Of a stretch of DNA of 64,000 nucleotides, positions 28,448-37,216 are shown in pieces; the first letter of the stretch is position 1, and the number at the start of each line of letters is the position of its first letter. Source of the DNA: Paraflavitalea sp. CAU 1676 (lineage in GTDB: Bacteria; Bacteroidota; Bacteroidia; Chitinophagales; Chitinophagaceae); assembly GCF_029223285.1 (NCBI RefSeq), contig NZ_JARHUJ010000001.1, positions 930,001 through 994,000 of the forward strand, written 5' to 3'. The notes under the pieces are model-generated. The model was not told the origin of the DNA. It worked only from the letters and a program-made list of their open reading frames with translations, and did not search any database. The position numbers and the translations under genes were made by a program.

Positions 28448-29956
28448 CTAAAATTTGTAAATATCCCGGTATTTGTCAAGCATGTATCGTAAAAAGTGTT
28501 GAATATCGAGTACTTCCCCGCTAACCTGCTGGCTAAGCTCTTCACTGGTGTACAGGCGGCCGTACTGGTGCACACCCGTCCGCAGCCATTGTAGCAGCGG
28601 GGTGGTATTGCCTGTTTGTATTTGATTGTCAAGACCTTTGATCTCATTGGAAGCCTTCGCATAGAACTGCGCTGCATAGAAGCTGCCCAGGCTATAAGTC
28701 GGGAAATAACCAAAACTGCCATGGCTCCAGTGTACATCCTGCAGGCAGCCCCTTTTGTCGTCGGGCACTTTTACGCCGAGGTATTTGCCGTAATGCTCGT
28801 TCCACCACGCAGGGATATCGCTGGTTGCCAGACTGTTTTCGAGGAGGCCTTTTTCGAGTTCATACCTGATCATGACGTGGAAATGGTAGGTGAGTTCATC
28901 TGCTTCAGTCCTGATCAGCGACGGTGCTACCTGGTTAATACCGTAGTAGAAGGATTCAACGGTAACGTCTTTCAGTTGCTCCGGAAAATATTGCTGAAGT
29001 ATGGGGAAGTAGTGCTGACAGAAGGACAGACTGCGGCCAACATGGTTCTCCCACAACCTCGATTGGGATTCATGGATGGTCAATGAAGCAGCTTCGCCCA
29101 GCGGCAGCCCGTATGCCTCGTCGGGAAGCCCCTGTTCGTACAGGGCGTGGCCGGTTTCATGAATACAGCTCCATACCATATTGCCCAGGTCGTTCTCGTC
29201 AATGCGGGTGGTAACGCGTACGTCGCGGCTGTTGAAATTGATGGTGAAGGGATGTTCCGACACGTCCTGGCGACCCGCCTCCAGGTCGTATCCCAGGTCT
29301 TTCAAAACCTGCATGCCAAATGCCCATTGCTGGTCCTTGGGATAGTGCCGCTGCAGAAAGGCATTACTTACCTGCGGGCGCGACCTGATCTTTGTTAGAA
29401 GGTCTTTGAGGGGTTCGCGGATCGTATTGAATACACCGTCGAGCAGTTGAACATTCGATCCCTTATCGTAATCGTTGAGCAGGGCATCATAAGGATGACG
29501 CGCATATCCCAGTAATTCGGCTTCCTGTTTTTTGAGGCCGATCAGTTTGGCCAGGTCCGGCGCAAACAAATTAAAATCATTGGCTTTGCGGGCTTCGAGC
29601 CAGCTGTGAAAACTTTTATTGATCGTTTCTGTGAGCTCACGAACGAAGGCTGGTGTGAATTTCTTTTGTTTGGAATAATCTTCCCAGGTAAGGGCGACAT
29701 TCTTTTTCTCCCGCAACGAAAGGTCATTACGCCCATTCAATTCCTGCAGCAAAGCTCCCAGCGATTCTTCGGTGAAATACTGGTGCGCTATTTCTGACAA
29801 GGTGGCGATCTGTTGTCCGCGGATGGCAGCCCCTTTAGGCGGCAGGTAGGTTTCCTGGTCCCATTGTAACAAAGCAGACGCATAACGAATGTCTGCAATC
29901 TTACGCATGGAGCTTATATATTGTTGATATAAAGTGGCCGAGGGTGTCTGCGTCAT
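28448..29956 (-). CDS. M32 family metallocarboxypeptidase
   Basis: 502 residues from ATG 29956 (MTQTPSATLYQQY); the frame extends to 30010. Zinc-dependent carboxypeptidase of the Taq/Pfu type that removes C-terminal residues. Catalytic HExxH is seen in CIHETGHALYEQG near residue 260. The family IRTEADELTYHFHVMIRYELE motif follows (shown in two parts: IRTEADELTYHFH and MIRYELE). It ends with the conserved HWSHGSFGYFPTYSLG region. No signal peptide, so cytoplasmic. Length is normal for M32. Confidence 0.95.
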   Translation of the reverse strand: MTQTPSATLYQQYISSMRKIADIRYASALLQWDQETYLPPKGAAIRGQQIATLSEIAHQYFTEESLGALLQELNGRNDLSLREKKNVALTWEDYSKQKKFTPAFVRELTETINKSFHSWLEARKANDFNLFAPDLAKLIGLKKQEAELLGYARHPYDALLNDYDKGSNVQLLDGVFNTIREPLKDLLTKIRSRPQVSNAFLQRHYPKDQQWAFGMQVLKDLGYDLEAGRQDVSEHPFTINFNSRDVRVTTRIDENDLGNMVWSCIHETGHALYEQGLPDEAYGLPLGEAASLTIHESQSRLWENHVGRSLSFCQHYFPILQQYFPEQLKDVTVESFYYGINQVAPSLIRTEADELTYHFHVMIRYELEKGLLENSLATSDIPAWWNEHYGKYLGVKVPDDKRGCLQDVHWSHGSFGYFPTYSLGSFYAAQFYAKASNEIKGLDNQIQTGNTTPLLQWLRTGVHQYGRLYTSEELSQQVSGEVLDIQHFLRYMLDKYRDIYKF

Positions 29957-30198
29957 AGTTCTTTTTTTACCGGCCGCTAAAATCCGAAAATGTTTGATAT
30001 GTGTAAACACTTCTTATTAAGAAGAAGTAGAATGTTAAGGGCTTTTAACAATTAGTAGACAAAAAATTGTGAATTTTAAGGCAATAATGGCATTAATTTG
30101 TTTAACAGGAAACCTTTACGTGGAATGTCGCCTGAAATTTTCGCTGTTTAACAGCAGGAAGCCCGTCGTTCCATGGCGCAAAAAATAAACAACTTTCG

Positions 30199-32628
30199 AT
30201 GAAGTACGCATCTGCTTTGTATACTTTATGTACCCTTGTCCTTCTGTCATTTGTACCGCAGCTTTCCCGGGCGCAGCACCTTGATTCGATGATCAATGTA
30301 TATGGCGAACGGTTCCCGCAGGAAAAAGTGCACCTGCACTTCGATAAAGCACTGTACAATCCCGGTGAAACCATTTGGTTCAAAGCCTACTTGTTTTCCG
30401 GACTGTTGCCTTCTGCCATCAGCCATAACTTTTATACGGAGCTGATCGACCCTGCCACCGGTAAAGTGCTGCAGCGCAAGATCACGCCTATATTCGAAGG
30501 CTCTACAGCAGGTTCATTCGATCTGCCGCTTACCCTCACCAATACCTCCCTTACATTCCGGGCTTACACTACCTGGATGCTCAATTTCGATACGGCATTC
30601 GTGTACACGAAAAACATCCGTATAGTGGGTAAGAATGCATTGACCGATAAGAAACCGGCCGAGAATAAATCTTCTATCAAGTTCTTTCCCGAAGGCGGAG
30701 ATATGATCACCGAGCTTTCTAACCCCGTTGCTTTTAAAGCGGTGGATAGTTACGGATTTCCAGTTAACGTGGTAAAAGGTGCGGTGAAAAACTCCAAAGG
30801 CGCAGTGGTTACCAATTTTACCAGCCTGCATGATGGTATGGGGAAATTTGACCTGGAGCCTCAACCCAATACTACTTATTATGCCGAGTGGCAGGATGAT
30901 AAAGGTAAAACCTATAAGACCGACCTGCCTGCGGCACGTCCGGCAGGCGCTTTGCTGCAGATGATCGGATCGGATAAATTGTTGTCTTTCGTAATCAAGC
31001 GCTCCAACAACGTAACGCCCGAGAACCAGCGTTTTTATCTCGTGGGCAATATGTACCAGCAGCTTGTATACAAAGCAACGATCAACCTGTCGAACAATTT
31101 CATGACCAGCGGTACCATACCACTGGCTGAGTTACCCAGCGGTATTCTCGAAATGACCTTGTTCAACAGCAACTGGCAGCCCATGGCCGAGCGCATCGTT
31201 TTCATCAACAAAGAAGATTATCTCTTCGACGCTGCCATCAATGTAGGCGTCAAGAATGTCAATAAACGCGGTAAGAACGTCATTACGGTTGAAGTGCCTG
31301 ATACGCTTCGCTCCAACCTGTCGATCTCAGTAACCGATGCCGTGATGGCCGACAAAGGGGAGGACAATATCATTTCACGTTTGTTGCTCAGCGGCGACCT
31401 GAAAGGATATGTGCACGAACCCTCTTATTATTTCAATGTGGTAGACGATTCAACACGCTACTACCTCGACCTGGTGATGCTTACCAACGGCTGGCGCCGT
31501 TTCAAATGGCAGGACCTTGCCGCAGGCAAATTTCCCGAGATCAAATATCCACGCGATAATTACCTGTCGCTGAAAGGGGAAGTATTGGGTGTGCCTTCGA
31601 GCCAGATTGCTGCCGGCTCCTCCATCAATGCATTTATGGAAGCGAAAGATTCATCGCGCCAGTTCTTCGCCCTGCCGCTCGACAGTCGCGGACAGTTCAA
31701 GGAAGAAGGGCTGATCTTCTTCGATACCGTACGCGTGTATTATCAATTCAATAAGGACAAGCGCCTTACCGAGAGGGCCACGGTGAGCTTCAACAACGGT
31801 ACCTTGCGGGGACAAAGTACGCTGCCGCTCGATTCGGCCTGGCGCATCCCGATACCTATGGATACCAGCGCGCTGAACCGCAGTAAATACATAGCTGCCG
31901 AAGCGGCCCGCATAAGGCCCGAAATTGAAAAGCAGGTGAAAACCCTGGAAGCCGTAACGGTAAGGGCGAAGCAGAAATCCCAAAAAGACCTGATGGATGA
32001 AAAATATGCGCGGGGATTGTTCTCGGGCGGCGATGCCATATCGTTCGATATGGTCAATGATCCGTTTGCGCAATCAGCCACCAATATATTTCAGTACCTG
32101 CAGGGCAGGGTGGCCGGTTTGCAGATCAATATGGGCGGCGCCAATGGACCTACGCTTAGCTGGCGGCAATCGGCTACCTCGTTGTTCCTTGATGAAATGC
32201 CTGTCGACGCCAGTATGATCCAGAACCTTCCGGTATCGGACATCGCCTACGTGAAAGCATTCCGTCCGCCGTTCTTCGGTGCTTCGGGTGGTGGTTCGGG
32301 TGGTGCTATCGCTATCTATACCCGCAAAGGCAATGACGCGAAAGCATCCAATGCCAGCATTCCCGGTGGTATGGAAAAGAACCTGCTGGCCGGTTATGCG
32401 GCCCTGAAAGAATTTTATGCTCCTGATCATAGCAAAGAGGCAGCACTATATGACGCCCCCGATGTGCGCACCACATTATATTGGTCGCCTTACCTGCTCA
32501 CAGATAAATCGAATCGCAGGGTCACCATCACTTTCTACAACAACGATGTTTCCAAACGCATCAAAGTGGTGATGGAGGGGATGAATGAAGAGGGCAGGCT
32601 TACCCGGGTAGAGAAATTGTTGGAATAA
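30199..32628 (+). CDS. Large secreted protein with MG2-like N-terminus and TonB-receptor plug domain, no barrel
   Basis: 809 residues. The signal peptide ends SRAQH. The N-terminal third has macroglobulin-like features (EKVHLHFDKALYNPGETIWF near 34-53, a pattern seen in MG2 domains). The C-terminal part carries a TonB-dependent-receptor plug-like domain (about 640-720: QYLQGRVAGLQINMGG, ATSLFLDEMPVD, GGAIAIYTRKG), but no beta-barrel follows. This architecture recurs in Bacteroidota as an outer-membrane-associated protein of unknown job. It stands alone with its own terminator. Confidence 0.8.
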   Translation: MKYASALYTLCTLVLLSFVPQLSRAQHLDSMINVYGERFPQEKVHLHFDKALYNPGETIWFKAYLFSGLLPSAISHNFYTELIDPATGKVLQRKITPIFEGSTAGSFDLPLTLTNTSLTFRAYTTWMLNFDTAFVYTKNIRIVGKNALTDKKPAENKSSIKFFPEGGDMITELSNPVAFKAVDSYGFPVNVVKGAVKNSKGAVVTNFTSLHDGMGKFDLEPQPNTTYYAEWQDDKGKTYKTDLPAARPAGALLQMIGSDKLLSFVIKRSNNVTPENQRFYLVGNMYQQLVYKATINLSNNFMTSGTIPLAELPSGILEMTLFNSNWQPMAERIVFINKEDYLFDAAINVGVKNVNKRGKNVITVEVPDTLRSNLSISVTDAVMADKGEDNIISRLLLSGDLKGYVHEPSYYFNVVDDSTRYYLDLVMLTNGWRRFKWQDLAAGKFPEIKYPRDNYLSLKGEVLGVPSSQIAAGSSINAFMEAKDSSRQFFALPLDSRGQFKEEGLIFFDTVRVYYQFNKDKRLTERATVSFNNGTLRGQSTLPLDSAWRIPIPMDTSALNRSKYIAAEAARIRPEIEKQVKTLEAVTVRAKQKSQKDLMDEKYARGLFSGGDAISFDMVNDPFAQSATNIFQYLQGRVAGLQINMGGANGPTLSWRQSATSLFLDEMPVDASMIQNLPVSDIAYVKAFRPPFFGASGGGSGGAIAIYTRKGNDAKASNASIPGGMEKNLLAGYAALKEFYAPDHSKEAALYDAPDVRTTLYWSPYLLTDKSNRRVTITFYNNDVSKRIKVVMEGMNEEGRLTRVEKLLE

Positions 32629-32660
32629 GCAACCGCCATCGACAGGTTTGTAATATAGTT

Positions 32661-32697
32661 GATCCGCTATCGGTGTTCCAGTAGCGGATCTTTTTTT
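32661..32697 (+). terminator. Intrinsic terminator
   Basis: GATCCGCTA (32661-32669) pairs with TAGCGGATC (32682-32690), followed by seven T residues. It lies 33 bases after the plug-domain gene. Confidence 0.9.
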
Positions 32698-32785
32698 ATT
32701 GTTGAAGCGAAACGCCTTGCCGGGCGGTCGAAGGCGTCACTATATTTAATGATGGCAGGAAACGGGCGTAGCCGTTGGCCCTTCC

Positions 32786-33358
32786 TTACTTTTTTACTAC
32801 CGTGATCGTGCGGGAAGCGGGTGTGGCCGGAGGCGCATCGTCGGTTGAATCGGTACGGGGCGGCATCTTGCTATTGTAGGTAAGAACGAAGGCCTGGTAC
32901 ATCTGCATCATGGGGCCAGTCAGGCGCAGCTGATCGCGCTCGGGGTCGTTGATGATGCCCTGTATGCGGAAGGTGTCGAGCGCATTGTCGACGGCAAAGC
33001 TCAATTCATAGGCTGCATCAGGAGCCGGCTTCTGTACCTCGATATCATAAAAGTAGCGGTGGTCGTAATCGAGAAAAAAAGTGGCTTTCTGGTAGTTCTT
33101 GTCGAAGGAGTTGGGCGTGTTCCGGAGGGAGATCTCTTTAAGGGGAATGGAGTCATGTTCGAACCAGGCGCTGTCGCGGAAGGTCACTTCGGCCGGATCG
33201 TAAGCTACATAAAGACGTAGCTTTTGCCGGATGGAATCGGGGGTATTGATAATGCTAATCGAGTCGAAAGGGGCGAGGGGCTTCTTGCGGTTTGCAAGAT
33301 AGTACATGGCAATGCCGGCCAGAACCATTGCCAATAAGATCAGCCAGGTTGTCCGCAT
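32786..33358 (-). CDS. Membrane-anchored protein of unknown function
   Basis: 190 residues from ATG 33358 (MRTTWLILLAMVLAG). An upstream ATG at 33382 is only 2 bases from a -7 promoter box, so the later start is preferred. One N-terminal transmembrane segment is followed by a soluble domain with beta-strand-like pattern (LRLYVAYDPAEVTF, YFYDIEVQKPAPDAAYELSF) and a proline/threonine-rich tail. Not recognised. It is convergent with the plug-domain gene and upstream of, but oriented away from, the peptide genes. Confidence 0.65.
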   Translation of the reverse strand: MRTTWLILLAMVLAGIAMYYLANRKKPLAPFDSISIINTPDSIRQKLRLYVAYDPAEVTFRDSAWFEHDSIPLKEISLRNTPNSFDKNYQKATFFLDYDHRYFYDIEVQKPAPDAAYELSFAVDNALDTFRIQGIINDPERDQLRLTGPMMQMYQAFVLTYNSKMPPRTDSTDDAPPATPASRTITVVKK

Positions 33359-33384
33359 CTTGTTTGATTTTTGGTTGGGCATAA

Positions 33385-33392
33385 CAAATCTA
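33385..33392 (-). promoter_or_regulatory. -7 promoter box
   Basis: Minus-strand TAGATTTG (33392-33385) matches TAnnTTTG, 26 bases before the chosen ATG at 33358. Confidence 0.45.
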
Positions 33393-33522
33393 TACAATTT
33401 ATGTGCCTGCGTCTTTTAAAACTTGCGGGTATAATTTATCCTCGATGCGTTTAGGTTACTACGTAGGTATAAATCAACTTTATAGCCGAATCTGATTCTT
33501 CACTTAAAAAAACTCTATTATT

Positions 33523-33690
33523 ATGAAAAACAATCAATTCTCTCCATTAACGGAGCAGGAGATGATGAACATCAACGGCGGTGGCCCTTTTGATGGTATT
33601 CCAATTCTGGGTCCATTACTGGAAACAGTACTGAATACAGTTAAGCAATTGCTGGCTTCGCTGGGATTGCCTGTTAATCTGCCTATATAA
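33523..33690 (+). CDS. Double-glycine leader peptide 1 (bacteriocin/pheromone-like precursor)
   Basis: A 55-codon gene. The first 20 residues form a typical export leader: basic start, amphipathic middle (FSPLTEQEMMNI) and a Gly-Gly end (NINGG). Cleavage there would free a 35-residue peptide beginning GPFDGIP and ending LPVNLPI, hydrophobic, without cysteine. It faces the C39-peptidase transporter operon, the machinery that removes such leaders. No RBS typical of Firmicutes is seen. Good terminator at 33714. It could be a class II bacteriocin-like toxin or a signal; no modification enzyme is nearby. Confidence 0.75.
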   Translation: MKNNQFSPLTEQEMMNINGGGPFDGIPILGPLLETVLNTVKQLLASLGLPVNLPI

Positions 33691-33713
33691 GGATGTCGGG
33701 AATATATAGTCAG

Positions 33714-33742
33714 AAAAGGCCGGCCGCACAACCGGCCTTTTT
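33714..33742 (+). terminator. Intrinsic terminator of peptide gene 1
   Basis: AAAAGGCCGG (33714-33723) and CCGGCCTTTTT (33732-33742) pair around an 8-base loop. It has the same stem as the terminator at 34535. Confidence 0.88.
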
Positions 33743-33802
33743 CTTTAAGAGGCCGACCGTTCCGGCAGGCAACTTCACAACATTCCACAGCAAGTTGGTC
33801 TA

Positions 33803-33988
33803 CTACCTCATTTCGCCCTGCAACCGCACTGCGCCAAAAACAACTACTCCTCCATCTTTTCGCTCCAGGTCAAAAAGCCTGTGAATATCTTTTGGTTCCC
33901 ACGCACCGTAATGTCGGTTTCTGCTCCAGGTAAAAACAGGCCCCTTAATCACTTCATTCAGATAATGATTTTTGGCTGTAACCCGCAC
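33803..33988 (-). CDS. Possible short gene or remnant between the peptide genes
   Basis: A 61-codon open frame starting at GTG 33988, with protein-like composition (KGPVFTWSRNRHYGAWEP, DIHRLFDLERKDGGVVVFGA). There is no ATG, and the frame is closed by a stop shortly upstream. Not recognised. It lies antisense in the 406-base gap between the two peptide genes. It could be the tail of a decayed gene; low confidence that it is expressed. Otherwise the gap holds only the first peptide's terminator. Confidence 0.2.
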   Translation of the reverse strand: MRVTAKNHYLNEVIKGPVFTWSRNRHYGAWEPKDIHRLFDLERKDGGVVVFGAVRLQGEMR

Positions 33989-34096
33989 CCAGACTACAAC
34001 CTGTGGCTATAATTTAAACCCGGGGTGGTTAGGTAAATATGTGGATAAAGGGCAATTTTAACCCATCAATCATTCCTTCATTTTTAAATTCATTTT

Positions 34097-34375
34097 ATGA
34101 GAAACTTTGAACAATTCGAAGCATTATCTGAAACAGAAGTAGCTGCGATCAACGGTGGTGCTCCCCTCGATGGTCTGTTCACCGGCCTGAACGCTGCTCT
34201 TGGTGGTTTGGGTAATGCCCTCACTGGAGTAGGTGGTGTAACTACAGGTGCCGGCAACGCACTTACCCTGACCGGCGCCGGCCTCGGCAGCCTGTTGAAC
34301 ACTACTGGTTTGACAGTAGGCGTCATCGGCGCAGGTCTGGCCGGTGTTATCGGCGGAATTAAACTTCCTGTTTAA
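34097..34375 (+). CDS. Double-glycine leader peptide 2 (bacteriocin-like precursor)
   Basis: 92 codons. Leader of 21 residues (MRNFEQFEALSETEVAAINGG) in two parts: the LSETEVAAI helix and the Gly-Gly cleavage site. The predicted 71-residue core starts APLDG and ends IKLPV. It is extremely rich in Gly, Leu, Ala, Thr and Asn, with several GxxxG helix-packing motifs (GLGNALTG, GAGLAGVIGG) and no charged residue except near its ends. This fits a membrane-inserting peptide of class IIb bacteriocin type. Leader, core start and core end resemble peptide 1, so the two are likely partners. Own terminator at 34535. Confidence 0.8.
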   Translation: MRNFEQFEALSETEVAAINGGAPLDGLFTGLNAALGGLGNALTGVGGVTTGAGNALTLTGAGLGSLLNTTGLTVGVIGAGLAGVIGGIKLPV

Positions 34376-34534
34376 TTCTCCGGCGTTTTACACTTCACTT
34401 CATCCAGGAAGACATCGTATTCCCGCACATCAGTTTATACTTTAAGCCCTGAGGCCAGTAAGGAGCTGATGAAGTAAACGTATTCACTTGGACGGTGACA
34501 GGTAACAGAATGGATTTTCACTTTTCTGAAGCCT

Positions 34535-34562
34535 AAAAGGCCGGTTGATCACCGGCCTTTTT
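34535..34562 (+). terminator. Intrinsic terminator of peptide gene 2
   Basis: AAAAGGCCGGT (34535-34545), loop TGATC, ACCGGCCTTTTT (34551-34562): an 11-bp perfect stem with T-run, 160 bases after the gene. The intervening sequence holds no other ORF of note. Confidence 0.9.
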
Positions 34563-34663
34563 ATTTGCTCCGCACGGAAGGCATTTGAGTCTGCACTGAA
34601 GGACTTTCAACTCAACAAGGAAGGCCTTTCAGCAATAATTGTGGTTTCAAAGGCGCCCCCGCG

Positions 34664-34990
34664 CTAATAGTTGCTCCGCCGCCAGGCTGCTTTGGGTTTC
34701 GGAATCTCTACCATGTCCAGCAATTCGGATGGCTTTACCTGCAGTATCTGGCATATCTCATAATAGCGGTCGAGCGTAATGGGCGTTTTGCCATTCTCCA
34801 GTCGGCTGTAAGCATTCTGTGAAATGTGTAACATCAATGCCATGTATTCCTGCGAATACTCCCTGTTCCTTCTCAGGATACGGATCTTGGTGGCAATCAG
34901 TTCTGTTGGTGAAATGGTTTCTGGTAACATAATTTCAACAGGTTTTTGGATTGGCCCTTGCTGCCTTTTGTGGCGGGCTTTGTTTTTCAT
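34664..34990 (-). CDS. XRE-family helix-turn-helix regulator
   Basis: 108 residues with one HTH_3 domain at about 30-93 (ILRRNREYSQEYMALMLHI, SQNAYSRLENGKTPITLDRY, YEICQILQVKPSELL) plus a basic, disordered N-terminus. DNA-binding repressor or activator. It is the third gene of the HlyD-transporter-regulator operon (27 bases after the transporter stop), so it most likely controls the peptide genes or its own operon. The 11-base repeats upstream of the operon are an obvious candidate site. Confidence 0.88.
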   Translation of the reverse strand: MKNKARHKRQQGPIQKPVEIMLPETISPTELIATKIRILRRNREYSQEYMALMLHISQNAYSRLENGKTPITLDRYYEICQILQVKPSELLDMVEIPKPKAAWRRSNY

Positions 34991-35017
34991 GTAAGAATAT
35001 GTTTGGATCTGAATGGC

Positions 35018-37180
35018 CTACACCGGCATCATGCCCTGGTGTTGCTCCCACAACTGCGCATACATGGCCTTGTTGGCCAGTAACTGCTCGTGTGACCCTT
35101 CTTCAAACAATTGTCCATTCTTTAATACAACGATCTTATCTGCCTTTATAACTGTGCTCAGCCTGTGCGCGATGACAATAATTGCTTTGCCCGCCTTGCG
35201 CCAGCGTTGCAGGGTGCTCTGTACCAGCTGGTCGGCAATTGGGTCGAGTGATGACGTGGCTTCGTCCATGATCAGGATATCGGGCTGCCGGTAAAGTGCC
35301 CGCGCAATAGCCAGCCTTTGGCGCTGCCCGCCCGATAAGGTGGCGCCATGCTCTCCCAACCAGGTATTGAAGCCCGCCGGCAATTGTTCTACAAACTCTA
35401 CGATGCCGAGTTCGGCAGCAATGTTGAGCACCCGCTGCATATCGGGCTCTATATCACCTACGGCAATATTCTCCAGCACCGTGGCGGCAAAGAGGTCTAC
35501 CTGTTGGGGCACCACGCTTACCCGCTGCCGCAGGCTTTCCATATCAAGGTATTTGATGTCTTTTCCCCCGATCGTGATATGCCCTGTACGTACAGGATAA
35601 ATGTTTTGTAACAAAGACATAAGAGTCGATTTGCCGCTGCCGCTTTCACCCACGATGGCGGTGATGCAGCCGGCAGCTATCTTCAGGTTGAACTGCCGGA
35701 ACACTTCTACCCGTGTTCCATATCTGAAACTGACGTCATGGAATTGAATATCTCCCGTGGCGCCCGCCGCCAGTTTTACTTTTTGGGTATTATCTTCCTG
35801 TTCCAGGTCCATGATCTCAAACAGCCGGTCGGCCGCGATCAGGGCATCTTGCATGCTTTTGTTGGCGCCGATGATACCCATAGCCGGGCCGGTAAAATAA
35901 CCGATCAATGAATAGAACGACAGCAGCTCGCCGGCTGTAAGGCTGCGGTTTACGACCATGTAAGCGCCCGTCCACAACAGGGCTACCACCAGCACACTGG
36001 TAGCGAAGCCTGCCACATTGCCGGCATGAATGCCGAAGATGCTCGCGCGGTAGATGCTTCGTAGCATACGGATGAACTTCGATTCGGTCTTCATATTGGC
36101 ATGCTCTTCCAGTCCGAATCGTTTGATCGTACTCACCGTATTGAGCGATTCCACCAGTTGGCTGCCCAGTTCGGCATTGTTCTCCATCAGTATACGCTGC
36201 CATTTTTTGTTGAACCGGTTGCTGGCCATATAGAGTAAAATGTACACCGGGATAATAGTGAGCACCAGCAAGGCCAGCTTCCATTGATAGAGGAACATGA
36301 CGATAAAGGAAAAGGCAACCACAAACACATGGACGATCAGCGTGGTGGCCGTTTCATTGATGAACGACCTGATCTTCACTGCATCGGTTATGCGTGACGT
36401 GATCTCGCCTACCCGCATGGTATCGAAGAATTGTTGCGGCAGTTTCAGGAGGTGTTTATAATAGCCGAGTATCAAACGGGCATCGATCTGCTGACCGGTC
36501 TTTAACGCAAATATGCTTTTGTAAGCGCCTATCAACAGTTGTAGCACCAGTATCACCAGCATTACAACCCCCATCATGTTCAGCAGGCGGGTATTGCCAC
36601 CGATCAGCACATGGTCTACGATATTCTGTACGTAAAACGAAGTGGCCAGGCCGAGGACGGTATAGATAGCTGCACCAAAAACGATCTGTGCCGTTACTTC
36701 TTTGTGCGGGCGCAGCAGCAGCCAGAAACGGCGCAGGTGAGAGATCTTCTTGTTGCCTTCCTTAAAATGGTCGGCTGGCATCAGCAGTATGATGACGCCC
36801 GTCCAGATCTCTGTAAAGGCTTCATGCGGAAACTGGTGCATTTCACCGTCGGCCGGGTCCATGACGTGGATATGTTCTTTCGTCACTTTATAGATCACCA
36901 CATAATGGCTCAGCCGCTTTTGCAGTACCACGTGCGCGATGGCGGGAACCGGCATATTGAACAGGGCTTCTAAGCTGCCTTTTACGCCTTTGGCCTCAAA
37001 ACCTATTTTGGTGGCCGCCTCGATGAGGCCGAGTACGTTGGTGCCCTTGGTATCGGTGCCGGCATACTGGCGGATGGTGGCGATGGGCAACTGCAGGTTG
37101 TAGTGTGCCGCGACTGATTGGAGACAGGCCGCTCCACAGTCGGTAATGTCATGTTGTTTAACTTTGATGGCCTTTTTCAT
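35018..37180 (-). CDS. Peptidase-containing ABC transporter (C39 / PCAT)
   Basis: 720 residues: a bifunctional exporter that cleaves double-glycine leaders and pumps out the core peptide. The N-terminal C39 peptidase has the full active site: Q9, C15 in DITDCGAACL, H92 in LSHYVVIY and D108 in MDPADG. About six transmembrane helices lie at 160-420. The ATPase domain has GESGSGKST near 510-520, LSGGQRQRLAIARAL and ILIMDEATSSLD. ATG 37180. It sits 36 bases behind the HlyD gene and opposite two genes for matching leader peptides. Family assignment is secure; substrate assignment is inference from proximity. Confidence 0.95.
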   Translation of the reverse strand: MKKAIKVKQHDITDCGAACLQSVAAHYNLQLPIATIRQYAGTDTKGTNVLGLIEAATKIGFEAKGVKGSLEALFNMPVPAIAHVVLQKRLSHYVVIYKVTKEHIHVMDPADGEMHQFPHEAFTEIWTGVIILLMPADHFKEGNKKISHLRRFWLLLRPHKEVTAQIVFGAAIYTVLGLATSFYVQNIVDHVLIGGNTRLLNMMGVVMLVILVLQLLIGAYKSIFALKTGQQIDARLILGYYKHLLKLPQQFFDTMRVGEITSRITDAVKIRSFINETATTLIVHVFVVAFSFIVMFLYQWKLALLVLTIIPVYILLYMASNRFNKKWQRILMENNAELGSQLVESLNTVSTIKRFGLEEHANMKTESKFIRMLRSIYRASIFGIHAGNVAGFATSVLVVALLWTGAYMVVNRSLTAGELLSFYSLIGYFTGPAMGIIGANKSMQDALIAADRLFEIMDLEQEDNTQKVKLAAGATGDIQFHDVSFRYGTRVEVFRQFNLKIAAGCITAIVGESGSGKSTLMSLLQNIYPVRTGHITIGGKDIKYLDMESLRQRVSVVPQQVDLFAATVLENIAVGDIEPDMQRVLNIAAELGIVEFVEQLPAGFNTWLGEHGATLSGGQRQRLAIARALYRQPDILIMDEATSSLDPIADQLVQSTLQRWRKAGKAIIVIAHRLSTVIKADKIVVLKNGQLFEEGSHEQLLANKAMYAQLWEQHQGMMPV

Positions 37181-37216
37181 AGTATTGGTACCGTGTTCGG
37201 TTTTGGTAAAGGGAAA

